A stretch of 64,000 nucleotides of DNA from Desulfoglaeba alkanexedens ALDC (GCF_005377625.1 NZ_CP040098.1:1667501-1731500), one strand, 5' to 3'. Positions 1-11,252 are shown, counted from the stretch's first letter. Notes: generated by a model from the letters alone, not told the origin. Program-made: numbers and translations.

Positions 1-165
1 ACGGATCCGGGCGATTATGGGAGACTGCTGGAGGAAATGCAGCGCTTGGAGGGGCGGATATCGGCGGAAACGAGCCTGGAGCTGGCACGCAAGGCGTTCT
101 GCCTCACCCAGAGCTACGATGAAGCCATCTGCCGCTACCTGGGGCGCTACTGCGAGGGCCGGTAG
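1..165 (+). CDS. purH: IMP cyclohydrolase, C-terminal end (partial)
   Basis: The window opens inside a gene in frame 1 that ends at a TAG at 163-165. The 54 visible residues include LARKAFCLTQSYDEAICRYL, which matches the end of the IMP cyclohydrolase domain of PurH (the 'AxKAFxxTxxYDxAIxxYL' segment). That enzyme closes FAICAR to IMP, the last step of purine synthesis. In ordinary bifunctional PurH this segment is followed by roughly 300 residues of AICAR transformylase. Here the protein stops a few residues later, so it appears to be a single-domain cyclohydrolase and the transformylase must be encoded elsewhere. purD and purE follow on the same strand, which supports the call. The start lies outside the window. 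Confidence 0.72.
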   Translation, partial: TDPGDYGRLLEEMQRLEGRISAETSLELARKAFCLTQSYDEAICRYLGRYCEGR

Positions 166-185
166 CCGAGAAGCTGTCTGAGAAT

Positions 186-228
186 ACCCTTCACCCTTTT
201 TGGGATTGAGTGTCCGTTTTTTCGCGTA
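186..228. repeat. Dispersed 43-bp repeat, copy 1
   Basis: This stretch (accct...ttcgcgta) is matched with about eight mismatches at 26168-26210, in the same orientation, 26 kb away. Both copies lie between genes and next to other palindromic repeats, so it looks like a fixed part of a small non-coding repeat family. No function is visible. Confidence 0.55.
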
Positions 229-260
229 GGGGAGCAGCATGCCGGCGACCCGGCATCGCT

Positions 261-479
261 GTAGGAGGCTCGCCCTCGGGCCGATGGGGCGGAGCATTGG
301 GGTTGGTTCGTCGCGGCGAGGGCGCCGCTCCTACAACGATTTATGCCCTGTAGGAGCCGGCTTGCCGGCGACCAGGGTCAACGCGGCGTTTCCGGTTTTG
401 CGGGTCGCGGGCAAGCCCGCTCCTACCGATAACGGAACACCGGGCCGATTCCCTGTAGGAGCCCGACGACGGGGGCCGA
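261..479. repeat. Cluster of five REP-like palindromic units
   Basis: Five related units of about 22-27 bp, each built on GTAGGAGC...GCGA, sit between the IMP cyclohydrolase gene and purD. They alternate in orientation: + near 261, - near 311, + near 350, - near 405, + near 453. The best pair reads GTAGGAGCCGGCTTGCCGGC at 350 and GCGGGCAAGCCCGCTCCTAC at 407. This is the layout of REP/BIME elements, as in Pseudomonas. No RAYT transposase that could mobilise them is visible in the window. The cluster fills most of the 359-bp gap and could form strong RNA hairpins before purD. Confidence 0.75.
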
Positions 480-524
480 GGAGGGACGGAAGGGAACTTC
501 GAGCGGAGTCGAGAGAGATCATCG

Positions 525-1820
525 ATGAAGGTGCTTGTGGTGGGAAGCGGGGGAAGAGATCACGCCATTGCGTGGAAATTCGTTCAAAGCGGTAGGGTTA
601 CGAAGGTTTACGCGGCGCATGGGAACGCCGGCATTTCCCAGGTGGCGGAATGCGTCGATGCGCGAACCCCCGAAGCGATGGCCGACTTCGCCGAGAAGGA
701 AAAGATCGATCTGACCTTCGTCGGTCCGGAGAAACCGCTTTCGGCGGGGATCGTGGATCTGTTTGAAAGCCGCGGCCTCCCCATCATCGGTCCCACGCAG
801 CGCGCGAGCCGCCTCGAGTCGAGCAAGTGCGACACCAAGATCCTCCTGCGGGAACTGGGGATTCCCGTTCCGGAGTTTGCGGTTTTCTCGGATCCGGACA
901 AGGCCCGTGAATATGTCCGCTCGGTGGGATACCCCGTGGTGGTGAAGGCGGACGGGCTGGCGGCGGGGAAAGGTTCGCTGGTCTGTGACGGGGTGGAGGA
1001 CGCCGAGGAGGCCGTTCAAGCCATCATGGAAGATAGGATCTTCGGTGAATCGGGAAACCGGGTGGACATCGAAAAGCGCCTATACGGCCGCGAGCTTTCC
1101 TTCTTCTGCTTCACCGACGGGTATACGGTGCTCCCCATGGTGGCGGCCCAGGACTACAAGCGGGCCCGCGACAACGACGAAGGCAAGAACACTGGCGGCA
1201 TGGGATCCTATTCTCCGCACCCCTGGCTCGACGAGGACCTGGTGGCGACCATCATGAACCGGGTGGCGTTGCCGCTCATCCATGGCATCCGGGATCGTTG
1301 CGACATTCTGTACCGGGGGATCCTCTACCTGGGGCTCATGCTGGTGGAAGAGCCCCGGGGCGTCATGCCCTATGTTCTGGAAATCAACATTCGGCTGGGA
1401 GATCCCGAGGCCCAGGTGATCCTCCCGCGACTGCGGACCGATCTGGTGGACGTCTCGGAAGCGATCCTCACCGGCCGGCTCAAAGACCTTGACCTCGAGT
1501 GGGACCCGCGCTACAGGCTATGCCTCGTCGCCGTGAGCGGCCGGAGCCGAGGGAAAAAGGGCTGGTACAAGGGCTACCCGGATCGTTACAAGATCGGTGT
1601 TCCGGTCCAGGGGCTGGAGGCGGTGGATCCATCCTGCGTTGTGTTTCATTCCGGGACCGGTTGGGGGGAAAACGGAGAGCTCATCACGACCGGCGGCCGG
1701 GTCCTGGGGATCGTGAGTACCGGGGAGACGCTCCAGGAAGCGAGGGATGTCGCCTACCGGGAAATGAAGAAGGTTTCGTTTGAAGGCATGTACTACCGGA
1801 GCGATATCGGGGCCGCATGA
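525..1820 (+). CDS. purD: Phosphoribosylamine--glycine ligase
   Basis: PurD is an ATP-grasp enzyme that joins 5-phosphoribosylamine and glycine to give GAR, the second step of purine synthesis, in the cytoplasm. The 431-residue product has the usual length. It begins MKVLVVGSGGRDHAIAWK, the N-terminal nucleotide-binding motif of the family. It also carries VVKADGLAAGKG (ATP-grasp loop, about residues 140-151), NTGGMGSYSP, and EINIRLGDPEAQ, where the family more often has EFN.RFGDPE(T/A)Q. The ATG at 525 follows a purine-rich GAGAGAG at 511-517. purE starts only 32 bp after purD ends (or overlaps it), so the two are almost certainly co-transcribed. The REP cluster lies just upstream. Confidence 0.96.
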   Translation: MKVLVVGSGGRDHAIAWKFVQSGRVTKVYAAHGNAGISQVAECVDARTPEAMADFAEKEKIDLTFVGPEKPLSAGIVDLFESRGLPIIGPTQRASRLESSKCDTKILLRELGIPVPEFAVFSDPDKAREYVRSVGYPVVVKADGLAAGKGSLVCDGVEDAEEAVQAIMEDRIFGESGNRVDIEKRLYGRELSFFCFTDGYTVLPMVAAQDYKRARDNDEGKNTGGMGSYSPHPWLDEDLVATIMNRVALPLIHGIRDRCDILYRGILYLGLMLVEEPRGVMPYVLEINIRLGDPEAQVILPRLRTDLVDVSEAILTGRLKDLDLEWDPRYRLCLVAVSGRSRGKKGWYKGYPDRYKIGVPVQGLEAVDPSCVVFHSGTGWGENGELITTGGRVLGIVSTGETLQEARDVAYREMKKVSFEGMYYRSDIGAA

Positions 1821-1852
1821 GCCCCTTCACGGGCGATCGAGGAGCGACTGAG

Positions 1853-2389
1853 ATGGGCGTTTCCGGCCGACCGGCGGCGGTGGGCATCCTCATGGGAAGC
1901 GATTCCGATCTTCCCGTCATGGAAGCGGCTTTCGGTGTGTTGAGGGAATTCGGAGTGCCGTTCGAAGCGGCCGTTCTTTCGGCGCATCGGACGCCGGAGC
2001 GGGCATCCGCTTATGCGGCTTCCGCCCGCGGCCGGGGCGTTCGGGTGATCATCGCGGGTGCGGGATGGGCGGCGCATCTGGCGGGCGTTCTGGCGGCGAA
2101 AACCACCCTTCCGGTTATCGGGGTTCCCATCGATTCTTCCCCGCTCCAGGGAATGGATGCCCTGCTTTCAACGGTCCAGATGCCGCCGGGAATCCCCGTG
2201 GCGACCATGGCAGTGGGAAAAGGGGGCGCCCGCAATGCGGCGCTGTTTGCCGTTCAGATTCTGGCCCTGAGCGATCCGGAGCTGGCCGGTAAGCTTTCCG
2301 AATACAAGGCGGCCATGGCCGAAGAGGTCCTTCGGAAGAACCAGAACCTGGACGCTGCCATCCGGACTTCGTTTCTCGATGAATCCTGA
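1853..2389 (+). CDS. purE: 5-(carboxyamino)imidazole ribonucleotide mutase / AIR carboxylase
   Basis: PurE makes CAIR in purine synthesis. The product carries the family marks [19 protein letters not shown] (which includes the active-site histidine) and [12 protein letters not shown] chose ATG 1853, giving 178 residues. It is preceded by GAGGAGCG at 1838-1845, and the conserved core begins ten residues later. An earlier in-frame ATG at 1817 overlaps the purD stop and would add 12 residues with no family match. purK is not in the window. Whether this enzyme uses N5-CAIR (class I) or AIR plus CO2 (class II) cannot be decided from the context. Confidence 0.93.
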   Translation: MGVSGRPAAVGILMGSDSDLPVMEAAFGVLREFGVPFEAAVLSAHRTPERASAYAASARGRGVRVIIAGAGWAAHLAGVLAAKTTLPVIGVPIDSSPLQGMDALLSTVQMPPGIPVATMAVGKGGARNAALFAVQILALSDPELAGKLSEYKAAMAEEVLRKNQNLDAAIRTSFLDES

Positions 2390-2418
2390 AACACGTCGGC
2401 CGGGCCGATAAAGACGTC

Positions 2419-3129
2419 ATGACGACAGGACTCCGCATCTCCGGTCCGAGCGTGTGGCGCGTGGACCCGCGCAGGCCGGCACCCGAAGTGATTACAGTGG
2501 TTTCCGAACTTCTTCTGAACGGTGGGGTGGTGATCTATCCCACCGAAACGGTTTACGGCCTGGGAGTGTTCCCTGGAGACGCAGGGGCCGTGAAACGCGT
2601 TTACGCAATCAAGGGACGCCCCGTGAACAAGCCGCTTCCCATCGTAGCGTCGGATCTCCAGGCGGCCCGCCGAGCGGTCAGCCGATGGCCGAAGGCGGCG
2701 GAAAGGCTCTCTGACATGTTCTGGCCGGGCCCATTGACGCTCTTGGTGCCGGCGAGTCCGGGCCTTTCGCCGTTGATTCATGGAAGCACGGGAAAGATCG
2801 CACTGAGAGTGACGTCCCACCCGGTGGCTGCGAAACTTGCGGCCGCGTGCGGCGGCCTTCTTGTTGCGACCAGCGCCAACCTGTCGGGCGATCCGCCCTG
2901 CACGGATCCGTCCCTTCTTTCAGAAGCCCTCCTTTCGCGCGTGGACGGCGTGGTGGATGCCGGGCTGGCGACGGAAAGGCCTTCGACCGTGGTGGAAGTT
3001 CTGGATGAAGTGCCCTGGATCCGCCTCCTCCGACAAGGCGCTGTGCCATGGTCGGTCGTCCGGCGGCGGGTGGAGCAGGAGTTCGGGCCGGTGACGGTCG
3101 GCTCCGGGCCGGGTGACGTTTCAATATGA
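2419..3129 (+). CDS. tsaC: L-threonylcarbamoyladenylate synthase (TsaC/YrdC/Sua5 family)
   Basis: This 236-residue protein carries the YrdC-fold signatures VVIYPTETVYGLGV near residue 37, YAIKGRP and KPLP in the ligand-binding region, FWPGPLTLL, and ATSANLSG near residue 155. The family makes threonylcarbamoyl-AMP from threonine, bicarbonate and ATP. That intermediate is used for the t6A37 modification of ANN-reading tRNAs. It lacks the C-terminal Sua5 domain, so it is a short TsaC-type enzyme with about 40 extra C-terminal residues. Its TGA at 3127-3129 overlaps the ATG at 3126 of the next gene (ATGA), suggesting translational coupling with the MurG-like gene. Confidence 0.9.
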   Translation: MTTGLRISGPSVWRVDPRRPAPEVITVVSELLLNGGVVIYPTETVYGLGVFPGDAGAVKRVYAIKGRPVNKPLPIVASDLQAARRAVSRWPKAAERLSDMFWPGPLTLLVPASPGLSPLIHGSTGKIALRVTSHPVAAKLAAACGGLLVATSANLSGDPPCTDPSLLSEALLSRVDGVVDAGLATERPSTVVEVLDEVPWIRLLRQGAVPWSVVRRRVEQEFGPVTVGSGPGDVSI

Positions 3130-5270
3130 GTGTCGTATTCGCTTTGACGTTGCTGCTCGCGGCCGTAGGCGTACTGCTGGCGGGACTTGCCCTGCGGTGG
3201 CGGAACATTGTCCGGCGCGAACCGAGGATTCTCCTGACAGGCGGCGGCACGGGGGGACATGTGAACCCTGCGCTGGCCATCGCCGAGGGCATCAAGGGCC
3301 GCGAACCCGACGCGCGGTTCCTCTATGTGGGCGTGCCTGGAAGGGCGGAGGAGGTCATCGTCCGGAAGGCCGGATATCCGCTGAAGCTGGTGAGCAGTCA
3401 GGGATTCCCCGGTTTCCGCCCTTCGTTGCTTCTGGCGGGCTTCGTGGTTCGACTTTCGTGGGGCGTGGTCCGCTCGCTGGGGATCCTTATGGGCTTCGCG
3501 CCCCGCTGGGTGATCGCAACCGGCGGCTACGTGAGCGCTCCCATTGTTCTGGCGGCGGTGATGCTTCGGGGCCTCCGGCTGGCGCCGGTCTGCATCTTCA
3601 TTCATGAACAAAACAGCGTTCCCGGGCAGCTGAACGCCGTTCTGGGCCGCTGGGCTGATCGGGTGTTTCTCACCTTTCCCCAGAGCCTGGCCCACTTTCC
3701 GGAAAACGGGGTGGTGGTGGGGTATCCCGTCCGCCATGCCATCACTGTGAAATCCCGTGAAGAAGCGCTGGCCGCCCTTCCGTTTGCCGTTCCGGAAGGC
3801 CGGCGGGTGATTTTCGTTTTCGGCGGCTCCCAGGGAGCTCGAACCATCAACCGGGCGCTGGTGGATGCCCTGAAGGATTTCATAGTGCATCGTGAGCGGC
3901 TGTTCATCATTCATGGCATGGGGCTCGGCGGTTCGGAAGATTACCAGCCGCGCCGGGATACGGAAGAACGCCTGAACGCGCTCTTTTCCGAAGGTGACAA
4001 GCGCCTGCTCGACACCTTCTATTACCGCCAGGATTACTTTCACAACATCGGCGACGTCTATGCGGTGAGTGACCTCATCGTGTGCCGGAGCGGTGCGGGG
4101 AGCCTGAACGAGATTTCCAGGTTGGGAAAGCCGGCCCTTCTCGTCCCCAAGGCGAATCTCCCGGGGGACCACCAGGTGATGAATGCCCGGGCCATGAAGC
4201 AGGCTGGAGCGGCCGAGGTGTTGTTCGAAGATACGGTGGTCGAAGGCGGGAAGGTTCTGGAGAAGCTCGAGGGCCCGCTGCTCGCGCGCCGCGTGCTGGA
4301 ACTGCTCGACGATCCCGGGCGCCTTACCGAAATGAGAAACAAGAGTCGTGGTTTCTTCCGGCGCCAGGCCGACGCGCGGATTTTGAGCGAGCTTTACCAG
4401 GATCACAGCTACGACAACGGGCTGGGGCCCGAGCCGGTGAATCTCAGTCCACTTCTCAGCAATCAACGGCTGCTTCGTCTTCTGGAACAGGAGTACCAAA
4501 AGAACCCCGGGGCCTACGATCCCCTGGCGGCGGTCGGAGACGCCGACGACCTGGTCTATTACCGGCACCGGGCGGCGGCGCTTCTCACCCGCGGCAGCTG
4601 GCAGGAACGCAACCTGGGCGTCAAGCTCGTCGGCCTCACCCACGACCGGCAGAAGGTCCCGGCGCTCTGCCACATGCTTCGAGACCGGACCCCGGTTTCA
4701 CCTCTGAAGCGCCTTTTGGGTGGCGACTTCGAACAGGTCGGCTTCATCCGGCGAAACATCGTCACCGCCTTCCGGGTCATGGGGGAATTCGGGCCGGCCG
4801 TAGAAGAAGCGGTGTTGCAGGCGCTGGAGGATCCCTATTACGAAGTGCGCGCCGAAGCGTGCCGCACCGCCGCCCATTTCGGAACGCGGCTTGCCGGCAA
4901 GGAACAGTGGCTGGAGGCGCTGCTGCAGCGGTTTCGGGACGATTGTTTCGAGGTGGCCATGGAAGCGGTGAAAGCGGTGGGTGAGATCGGTACCGACGGC
5001 CGAGCCCTGGAAGCGCTTCTGGAGTTGCACGAAAACTTCTTCTGGCAGATTCGGGACGCCGCCCTCATCGCCATCCGGAGGCTTCTGGAGCGGCGGGTGA
5101 TCCCGCCCTCGCAGGAAATCCTCGACCGGGTGGATCGGTTCAATCTGACGGCACCCGACTTCCGCCCGACCTTTTCGATCCGGGAGCATTATGGAGCCAT
5201 CCGGCAGGTTTGCGACGGGGCGAACAGAGGGCGACGGGCGCCGCGCGAAATGTCTCTGGGCTCTTTTTGA
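3126..5270 (+). CDS. MurG-like UDP-GlcNAc glycosyltransferase fused to C-terminal HEAT repeats
   Basis: The 714-residue protein has one N-terminal hydrophobic segment (about residues 3-23) and then a GT28 glycosyltransferase of the MurG type. It shows ILLTGGGTGGHVNPALAIA at 35-53, including the MurG catalytic-loop histidine. It also has FVFGGSQGA, CRSGAGSLNEI, and GDHQVMNA, matching the MurG acceptor/UDP-GlcNAc site. MurG normally ends near residue 355-360. Here a further 270 or so residues follow (about 440-700) as alpha-helical repeats, for example EEAVLQALEDPYYEVRAEA and RFRDDCFEVAMEAVKAVGEI, which look like HEAT repeats. It lies outside a dcw cluster, between tsaC and a MraY-like gene. 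It probably acts on a lipid-linked sugar at the inner membrane face. Whether it is the cell's only MurG or a paralogue cannot be seen here. Confidence 0.85.
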   Translation: MSVVFALTLLLAAVGVLLAGLALRWRNIVRREPRILLTGGGTGGHVNPALAIAEGIKGREPDARFLYVGVPGRAEEVIVRKAGYPLKLVSSQGFPGFRPSLLLAGFVVRLSWGVVRSLGILMGFAPRWVIATGGYVSAPIVLAAVMLRGLRLAPVCIFIHEQNSVPGQLNAVLGRWADRVFLTFPQSLAHFPENGVVVGYPVRHAITVKSREEALAALPFAVPEGRRVIFVFGGSQGARTINRALVDALKDFIVHRERLFIIHGMGLGGSEDYQPRRDTEERLNALFSEGDKRLLDTFYYRQDYFHNIGDVYAVSDLIVCRSGAGSLNEISRLGKPALLVPKANLPGDHQVMNARAMKQAGAAEVLFEDTVVEGGKVLEKLEGPLLARRVLELLDDPGRLTEMRNKSRGFFRRQADARILSELYQDHSYDNGLGPEPVNLSPLLSNQRLLRLLEQEYQKNPGAYDPLAAVGDADDLVYYRHRAAALLTRGSWQERNLGVKLVGLTHDRQKVPALCHMLRDRTPVSPLKRLLGGDFEQVGFIRRNIVTAFRVMGEFGPAVEEAVLQALEDPYYEVRAEACRTAAHFGTRLAGKEQWLEALLQRFRDDCFEVAMEAVKAVGEIGTDGRALEALLELHENFFWQIRDAALIAIRRLLERRVIPPSQEILDRVDRFNLTAPDFRPTFSIREHYGAIRQVCDGANRGRRAPREMSLGSF

Positions 5271-5291
5271 GATCGAGGTGGTCGCGCATCC

Positions 5292-6401
5292 ATGCTTTAT
5301 GAACTAGGAAATTTTCTCCTCAGACTTTCCGACGTTTTCTCATTCTGCCGACTCGTCAATTACCTGACCTTCCGGGCCATTCTGGCGGCGCTGACGGCGG
5401 TGGTGTTCGTTTTCATGTTCAGCCGCCCGTTCATTCGAACCATGCACCGCTTGCGTTTTCTGGACCAGTTCCGGGAGACCGGCATCCGGACGGCTCACGA
5501 CAAGAGCGGGACGCCCACCCTGGGCGGGATCCTCATCGTCGGCGGCGTGCTGAGTTCCATGCTGCTTTGGGGTAATTGGCGAAACCCCTTCCTCCTTTAC
5601 GCCCTAGCCGGCATGCTCTGGTACGGCGGCATGGGTTTCTGGGATGATTTTTCAAAGATCCGTCGGGGAAGCGGCAACCGGGGAATGTCGGAGCGGACGA
5701 AGCTGCTGCTGCAGGCGGTGTTCGGGTGCGCCTTCGCCTGGGGTTGGGTCGGTCCGTGGGCGCCGCTGAGCCGCGACCTGGCCGCCGGTCTCTACGTGCC
5801 CTTTTACAAGTACCCTGTCCTAACCCTTCACCCCTTGCTTTACGCCGCCTTCATCGTGGTTTTCGTCCTTTTCGTCTCCAATGCGGTGAACCTCACCGAC
5901 GGCCTGGACGGGCTGGCCATCACCCCTTCTCTTTTTGTGATGGGCGTACTGGGCATTTTCGCCTACGTGGAAGGAAACACCATCTATTCCGGATATCTAT
6001 TTTATCCGTATCTGAAGGGTGCCGGGGAACTCACCGTTTTCGGAGCCGCCTTCGTGGGAGCGGGACTGGGATTTCTCTGGTACAATGCCTACCCGGCCCA
6101 AATTTTCATGGGCGACACCGGTTCCTTGGCCATCGGGGGGGCCATGGCGGTGGTTTCGGTGCTGCTCAAGCAGGAGATGCTTTTCCCGATTCTGGGCGGG
6201 CTTTTCGTGGCGGAAGCGCTCTCCAGCCAGATCCAGGACAAAATCGGCGTCCGCTGGCTTGGGAGACGGATCTTCTATCGGGCGCCCCTCCATCACAGCC
6301 TGCAGCACCGCGGCATAGCCGAAACCAAGGTGGTGATCCGCCTCTGGATCATCTCGGGCATCCTGGCCCTGGTGGCCCTGGCCACCCTGAAGCTCAGGTA
6401 G
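5292..6401 (+). CDS. MraY-like polyprenyl-phosphate sugar-phosphate transferase
   Basis: This is a 369-residue integral membrane protein with about ten hydrophobic segments, the usual MraY size. MraY motifs are present: GTPTLGG (73-79), Asp118-Asp119 in GFWDDFSKI, NLTDGLDGLA with Asp203 and Asp206, and AQIFMGDTGSLA with Asp275. The C-terminal loop reads APLHHSLQ (331-338), so the third histidine of the usual HHH triplet is serine. The C-terminus (KVVIRLWIIS) is very MraY-like. The family transfers phospho-MurNAc-pentapeptide to undecaprenyl phosphate. Its partner here is the MurG-HEAT gene 21 bp upstream, not a dcw cluster. It is either the house-keeping enzyme in an unusual place or a paralogue for another glycan. 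Confidence 0.85.
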   Translation: MLYELGNFLLRLSDVFSFCRLVNYLTFRAILAALTAVVFVFMFSRPFIRTMHRLRFLDQFRETGIRTAHDKSGTPTLGGILIVGGVLSSMLLWGNWRNPFLLYALAGMLWYGGMGFWDDFSKIRRGSGNRGMSERTKLLLQAVFGCAFAWGWVGPWAPLSRDLAAGLYVPFYKYPVLTLHPLLYAAFIVVFVLFVSNAVNLTDGLDGLAITPSLFVMGVLGIFAYVEGNTIYSGYLFYPYLKGAGELTVFGAAFVGAGLGFLWYNAYPAQIFMGDTGSLAIGGAMAVVSVLLKQEMLFPILGGLFVAEALSSQIQDKIGVRWLGRRIFYRAPLHHSLQHRGIAETKVVIRLWIISGILALVALATLKLR

Positions 6402-6452
6402 GCGCGTACAAAGGTTGCGCCGTCCCGGGTCCTGCGCGAGAAACGCCCGTCG

Positions 6453-7769
<1,317 letters not shown>

Positions 7770-7986
7770 TGTCCGATGCTCCCCCTGTGCTGTAAGTTCT
7801 GTGCGTCCGGGCCCGAACGCCGGCGCGGAATGCGGTGGAGCCGCTGGTACCCGTCTGCAGGCCGCCTTATGGCGGCAATGTAGCAGACGGCGGGATTTTT
7901 ACAAGCCAAGGGCGGATTGGGTTGCGATGCCGAGAAGGATGCCGCCGATTTTCTGAGTGTGGACGAACCGACGAGGAACGTGTGGA

Positions 7987-8517
7987 GTGGTGCCGGTGAC
8001 GATTTTTACCTTTTCAAAAAAAGGCGACGGCGGGGAGACGAGCCTGCTGAGCGGCGAAAGAGTGTCCAAGGGGAGCCTCCGGCCGGAAACTTACGGAACC
8101 TTGGACGAAGCCGGGGCGGCCCTGGGGCTTGCAAAGGCTCTCTGTACGCACCGACGGATTCGCGAAATGATCGAGACCGTGCAGTCGGATCTCCTGGTGC
8201 TGGGGGCCGAACTCGCCTGTGAATCCGAGGCTCGAAAGGAATGGCTCTTGGAGCGGGAGCGGATTGTGCGCCTGGAGTCCTGGATCGAGGAATTGCAACA
8301 GGAGGTGCCGCTTCCGAGGAAATTCGTGTTGGCGGGGGAAAATCCGGTGAGCGCGGCATTGGATCTGGCGAGGACCATAGTTCGGCGGGCGGAACGCCGA
8401 GCGGCGGCACTGAAGGAGGAGGGGTTTCGAGTCCGTGCGGAGGCGTCGTCGTACCTGAACCGGCTGGCCGATTTCCTGTTCACGCTGGCGCGTTACGCGG
8501 CGGAGAAGGCGAAATAG
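7987..8517 (+). CDS. Cob(I)alamin adenosyltransferase, PduO type
   Basis: PduO/MMAB-type enzymes transfer the adenosyl group of ATP to cob(I)alamin to make coenzyme B12. Family marks are a TIFTFSKKGDGGETSL start, ERVSKGSLRPETYGTLDEAG, VQSDLLVLGAEL, and AALDLARTIVRRAERR near the C-terminus. No ATG fits. GTG codons lie at 7957, 7987, 7990 and 7996. GAGGA at 7973-7977 favours 7987 or 7990, giving about 176 residues, close to the family's usual length. The gene stands alone between the divergent ugd and the groESL regulatory region. Confidence 0.88.
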   Translation: MVPVTIFTFSKKGDGGETSLLSGERVSKGSLRPETYGTLDEAGAALGLAKALCTHRRIREMIETVQSDLLVLGAELACESEARKEWLLERERIVRLESWIEELQQEVPLPRKFVLAGENPVSAALDLARTIVRRAERRAAALKEEGFRVRAEASSYLNRLADFLFTLARYAAEKAK

Positions 8518-8652
8518 AGCGTGCTGGAAAGAAAGAGCGCCGGGGTGAGTGACCGATTTCGAGAGCCGGCCTTCTTTTGCCATTTTCTTTGAATCGGGCC
8601 GTTTTCCGCCTCAATTTGAACTTGCCTTTTACCGAGAGCCCGGCTACGAGTA

Positions 8653-8679
8653 TTAGCACTCGATGCGATGGAGTGCTAA
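8653..8679 (+). promoter_or_regulatory. CIRCE operator (HrcA-binding inverted repeat)
   Basis: The sequence is a perfect TTAGCACTC-N9-GAGTGCTAA inverted repeat, 100 bp before groES. CIRCE is the operator for the heat-shock repressor HrcA, so groES-groEL should be derepressed by heat or misfolded protein. A possible -35 (TTGCCT, 8622-8627) lies upstream, but its -10 is poor, so I do not call the promoter. hrcA itself is not in the window. Confidence 0.97.
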
Positions 8680-8778
8680 TAGCGGTAGTCGGGTTTTTGC
8701 GTTTTCCAAAGAGCCGGTTTCGCCGCATGGTTGGGCGGCCGGTCCGGTTATGGGTGATCTTGGAAAGGAGAAGAAGGC

Positions 8779-9066
8779 ATGAAGCTGCGTCCGTTGCACG
8801 ACCGAGTGATTGTGAGGCGCTTGGAAGAGGAAGAAAAGACGGCGGGGGGGATCATCATTCCCGATACCGCCAAGGAGAAACCTCAGCAGGGGAAGGTGAT
8901 CGCCGTCGGCAAGGGCCGGATCCTGGAAAACGGCGACGTGGTGCCCTTGGTGGTGAAGGAAAACGACCGGGTTCTCTTTTCCAAGTACGCCGGCACCGAG
9001 GTCAAGGTGGGAGGCGAAGAGCTTCTCATCATGCGTGAAGACGACATCCTGGCGATCTTTGAATAG
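8779..9066 (+). CDS. groES: Co-chaperonin GroES
   Basis: The 95-residue product is the normal GroES length. It begins [19 protein letters not shown], with [20 protein letters not shown] as the mobile loop and the downstream strand. GroES forms the heptameric lid of the GroEL cage. AAAGGAGAAG just before the ATG is a strong ribosome-binding site. groEL follows after 23 bp, and the CIRCE element upstream places the pair under HrcA control. Confidence 0.98.
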   Translation: MKLRPLHDRVIVRRLEEEEKTAGGIIIPDTAKEKPQQGKVIAVGKGRILENGDVVPLVVKENDRVLFSKYAGTEVKVGGEELLIMREDDILAIFE

Positions 9067-9089
9067 GATTCCATCGGGAGGGACAGAAC

Positions 9090-10715
<1,626 letters not shown>

Positions 10716-10737
10716 TCGGTTTGTGCTGCGGATTGGG

Positions 10738-10768
10738 GAACCCGGACGGTGTCCGGGTTCTTTTTTTT
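10738..10768 (+). terminator. Rho-independent terminator of groESL
   Basis: A perfect 10-bp stem, GAACCCGGAC / GTCCGGGTTC, with a 3-nt loop is followed by eight T residues. It lies directly downstream of groEL, so the heat-shock operon probably ends here and rpoZ is transcribed separately. Confidence 0.95.
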
Positions 10769-10892
10769 CTTGCAAACTGAAACCCGAATTGATAGCCAAA
10801 AGGGTCTTGGCCGAGGAACGGGCCTCGGGCCGTGGAAAGCGCACCGGGTTTGTACCGGTTCGATCATCGTTTTCAGCAGGGAGAAGCCGAAG

Positions 10893-11252
10893 ATGGCTCG
10901 AGTCACCATAGAAGACTGCTTGCAGCGCGTGGAAAACCGATTCGCCCTGGTTCACCTGGCGGTTCGGCGGGTGTTGCAGCTGCGCCGGGGAGCCACGCCG
11001 CTCGTGGACGCTCCGAAAAACAAAGAAATCGTTCTGGCGCTCCGGGAGATCGCAGCCGGCCTGGTGTCCGTCGACAACATCAGGGAACTTGAGGTGGTTG
11101 AACCTCGGCCCCAGTTGATTCCGCCGGGAATGAGCGATGCCGACCAGAAGGAACTTCAGGAGATGTTGGAGGCGGCGACGCGGTTGGGGGCGGAGCCCGC
11201 GGAGGGGTTGGACATCTCCGAAGCGGGGGCTGAGGAAGGCGAGGAATCCTGA
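10893..11252 (+). CDS. rpoZ: RNA polymerase omega subunit
   Basis: The product begins [20 protein letters not shown], and LALREIAAG follows, the diagnostic parts of omega. Omega binds the beta-prime subunit and assists RNA polymerase assembly. I use ATG 10893 (119 residues), preceded by AGGGAGAAG. Longer in-frame extensions run back through the groEL terminator and are unlikely. The protein is longer than E. coli omega (91 residues) because of an acidic, low-complexity tail ([15 protein letters not shown]). A small unknown gene and dnaJ follow on the same strand. Confidence 0.93.
   Translation: MARVTIEDCLQRVENRFALVHLAVRRVLQLRRGATPLVDAPKNKEIVLALREIAAGLVSVDNIRELEVVEPRPQLIPPGMSDADQKELQEMLEAATRLGAEPAEGLDISEAGAEEGEES

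Noticed and set aside
2778-4673. 631-residue open frame on the minus strand over tsaC and the MurG-like gene
   Set aside because: It is antisense to two genes with clear family motifs, has no similarity I recognise and is a by-product of high GC.
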